Assembly: GCA_905203195.1 (NCBI GenBank)
Contig: CAJKVD010000038.1
Span: forward strand, 1 to 6,959
Reading direction: 5' to 3'
DNA: 6,959 nt
DNA from: an uncultured Clostridium sp.
Lineage (GTDB): Bacteria; Bacillota; Clostridia; TANB77; CAG-508
Position numbers and translations under genes: made by a program. Below are positions 6,080 to 6,959 of the stretch, one piece after another (the stretch's first letter is position 1; every line of letters starts with the position of its first letter). Below the pieces are notes generated by a model, which saw only the letters and a program-made list of their open reading frames with translations, was not told where the DNA came from and did not search any database.

Positions 6080-6109
6080 ATTATATTGTTTTATAAAAAT
6101 AAGTATACT
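6080..6109 (-). promoter_or_regulatory. Possible promoter of the HD-GYP gene, with a 10-bp palindrome at its -35 position
   Basis: Read on the minus strand, a perfect TATAAT lies at 6085-6080, about 35 bases before the start codon. With 17-bp spacing the -35 hexamer is GTATAC (6108-6103), a poor match to TTGACA. That hexamer is the centre of the palindrome AAGTATACTT (6101-6110), which could be an operator or part of an alternative-sigma promoter. In DNA this AT-rich a TATAAT can occur by chance. Confidence 0.35.
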
Positions 6110-6173
6110 TTAATAATAACATTAAAATGTAAAAAGTGCAATATGAAATTTTTTGTTAAACATTTATTTTTTG

Positions 6174-6202
6174 TTGAAAAACAAGTAAAAATATGGTAAA
6201 AT
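6174..6202 (+). promoter_or_regulatory. Sigma-A-type promoter for aspS
   Basis: TTGAAA (6174-6179) and TAAAAT (6197-6202) are 17 bp apart, with an upstream TG at 6194-6195 forming an extended -10 element. Transcription would start near 6209, leaving a leader of under 20 nt that holds only the ribosome binding site GAGGG (6215-6219). There is therefore no room for a T-box riboswitch after this promoter, although T-boxes control many aminoacyl-tRNA synthetase genes in Firmicutes. Confidence 0.75.
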
Positions 6203-6225
6203 AGCAAAAGAAAAGAGGGATAGCA

Positions 6226-6959
6226 ATGTATAGAACAAAAACATGTGGAGAATTATGTATTAGTAATATAGGTGAAACAGTAGAATTAGCTGGTTGGATA
6301 CAAAAAGTGAGAAATTTAGGAGGAATGGAATTCTTAGATTTAAGAGATGAATTTGGAATAACACAAATAGTAATAAATGATGAAAAGCTACAAGAGCAAG
6401 CAAAAAATTTTACAACAGAAAGTTGCATACATGTAGTAGGGAAAGTTGTTGAAAGAAGTAATAAAAATAAAAATTTGAAAACTGGTGAAATAGAAGTAAT
6501 TGCTGAAAAATTAGAAGTATTAGGAAAATGTAAAAATGTATTACCATTTGAAGTAAATACAAACCAAGAAGTAAGAGAAGATTTGAGATTAGAGTATAGG
6601 TTTTTGGATTTAAGAAATGAAAAATTACATAACAATATTTTGTTACGTTCAAAAATATTAAAAACTTTAAGAGATAGAATGGATGAATTGGATTTTACAG
6701 AAATACAAACACCAATTCTTGCAAATTCATCACCAGAAGGGGCACGTGATTATTTGGTACCAAGTAGATTAAATCCAGGAGAATTTTATGCATTACCACA
6801 AGCGCCTCAACAATTTAAGCAATTATTAATGGTTAGTGGATTTAATAAATATTATCAAATAGCACCTTGCTTTAGAGATGAAGATCCTAGAGCAGATAGA
6901 GCTCCAGGGGAATTTTATCAATTAGATTTTGAAATGAGTTTTGCAACACAAGAAGATGT
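6226..6959 (+). CDS. aspS: Aspartyl-tRNA synthetase, N-terminal 244 residues (3' end outside window)
   Basis: This class II synthetase charges tRNA with aspartate. The frame is open from ATG 6226 to the window edge, with GAGGG 6 nt upstream. Residues 1-105 are the anticodon-binding OB fold ([23 protein letters not shown], with the substrate-facing beta strands). Then come [11 protein letters not shown] (120-130), the class II motif 1 region ([25 protein letters not shown], 141-165), [13 protein letters not shown] (169-181) typical of AspRS, and [17 protein letters not shown] (190-206). Motif 2 is [20 protein letters not shown] (215-234). Compared with the common bacterial form (LPQSPQLFKQ, then RADRQPEFTQID), this has QAPQQ, IAPCF and APGEFYQLD, a subtype I associate with Alphaproteobacteria. 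The GAD insertion domain and motif 3 lie outside the window, and whether the enzyme also charges tRNA-Asn cannot be told here. Confidence 0.95.
   Translation, partial: MYRTKTCGELCISNIGETVELAGWIQKVRNLGGMEFLDLRDEFGITQIVINDEKLQEQAKNFTTESCIHVVGKVVERSNKNKNLKTGEIEVIAEKLEVLGKCKNVLPFEVNTNQEVREDLRLEYRFLDLRNEKLHNNILLRSKILKTLRDRMDELDFTEIQTPILANSSPEGARDYLVPSRLNPGEFYALPQAPQQFKQLLMVSGFNKYYQIAPCFRDEDPRADRAPGEFYQLDFEMSFATQED

Noticed and set aside
6045..6225. T-box riboswitch upstream of aspS
   Set aside because: The clear promoter at 6174-6202 leaves a leader under 20 nt, and no specifier stem, T-box sequence or terminator is seen in the gap.
6156..6652. Minus-strand open frames of 80-159 codons opposite aspS
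   Set aside because: They are shadows of aspS with Phe/Leu/Ser-rich text. The real gene on the + strand runs off the window edge.

Overview
The window is AT-rich chromosomal DNA from a low-GC Firmicute, most likely a member of the Clostridia. The evidence is A/T-ending codon use, strong AGGAGG-type ribosome binding sites, a MinD/MinE/RodA cluster, a MazF very close to Bacillus NdoA, and a protein resembling the clostridial spore-germination protein GerS. TGG is used for Trp and TGA appears only as a stop, so the code is the standard one and not the Mycoplasma code. No RNA gene, IS element, CRISPR array or prophage was seen.

Layout. (1) 1-293 is the 3' end of a gene with a formylglycine-generating-enzyme/SUMF1-like C-terminus, closed by a terminator (296-340). 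(2) 350-2874 is a cell-shape and division operon with its own promoter: minD, minE and a SEDS glycosyltransferase most like RodA. MinE carries a long, very acidic C-terminal tail, and there is no minC directly upstream. (3) 2932-3907 is a tRNA-dihydrouridine synthase gene broken by one extra T in a T7 run; removing that T gives an intact 324-residue protein. It ends at a strong terminator (3906-3934). (4) 3997-5064 holds a membrane-anchored GerS-like protein and the RNase toxin MazF. The antitoxin gene mazE that normally precedes mazF is missing, as is alr. (5) A bidirectional terminator (5071-5100) separates mazF from a convergent HD-GYP gene on the minus strand (5097-6044), a predicted cyclic-di-GMP phosphodiesterase with an unusual cysteine cluster. 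(6) A 181-bp divergent promoter region leads to aspS (6226 onward, cut by the window edge), whose motif-2 region is of an unusual subtype for a Firmicute.

Working together, MinD and MinE place the division site and RodA polymerises peptidoglycan for elongation. Dus and AspRS belong to tRNA modification and charging, and MazF cleaves RNA. The GerS-like protein, if the assignment is right, points to a spore-former. I see no wholly new multi-gene system. The points most worth checking are the dus frameshift, the acidic MinE tail, the mazF without an adjacent antitoxin next to a GerS-like gene, and the AspRS subtype.
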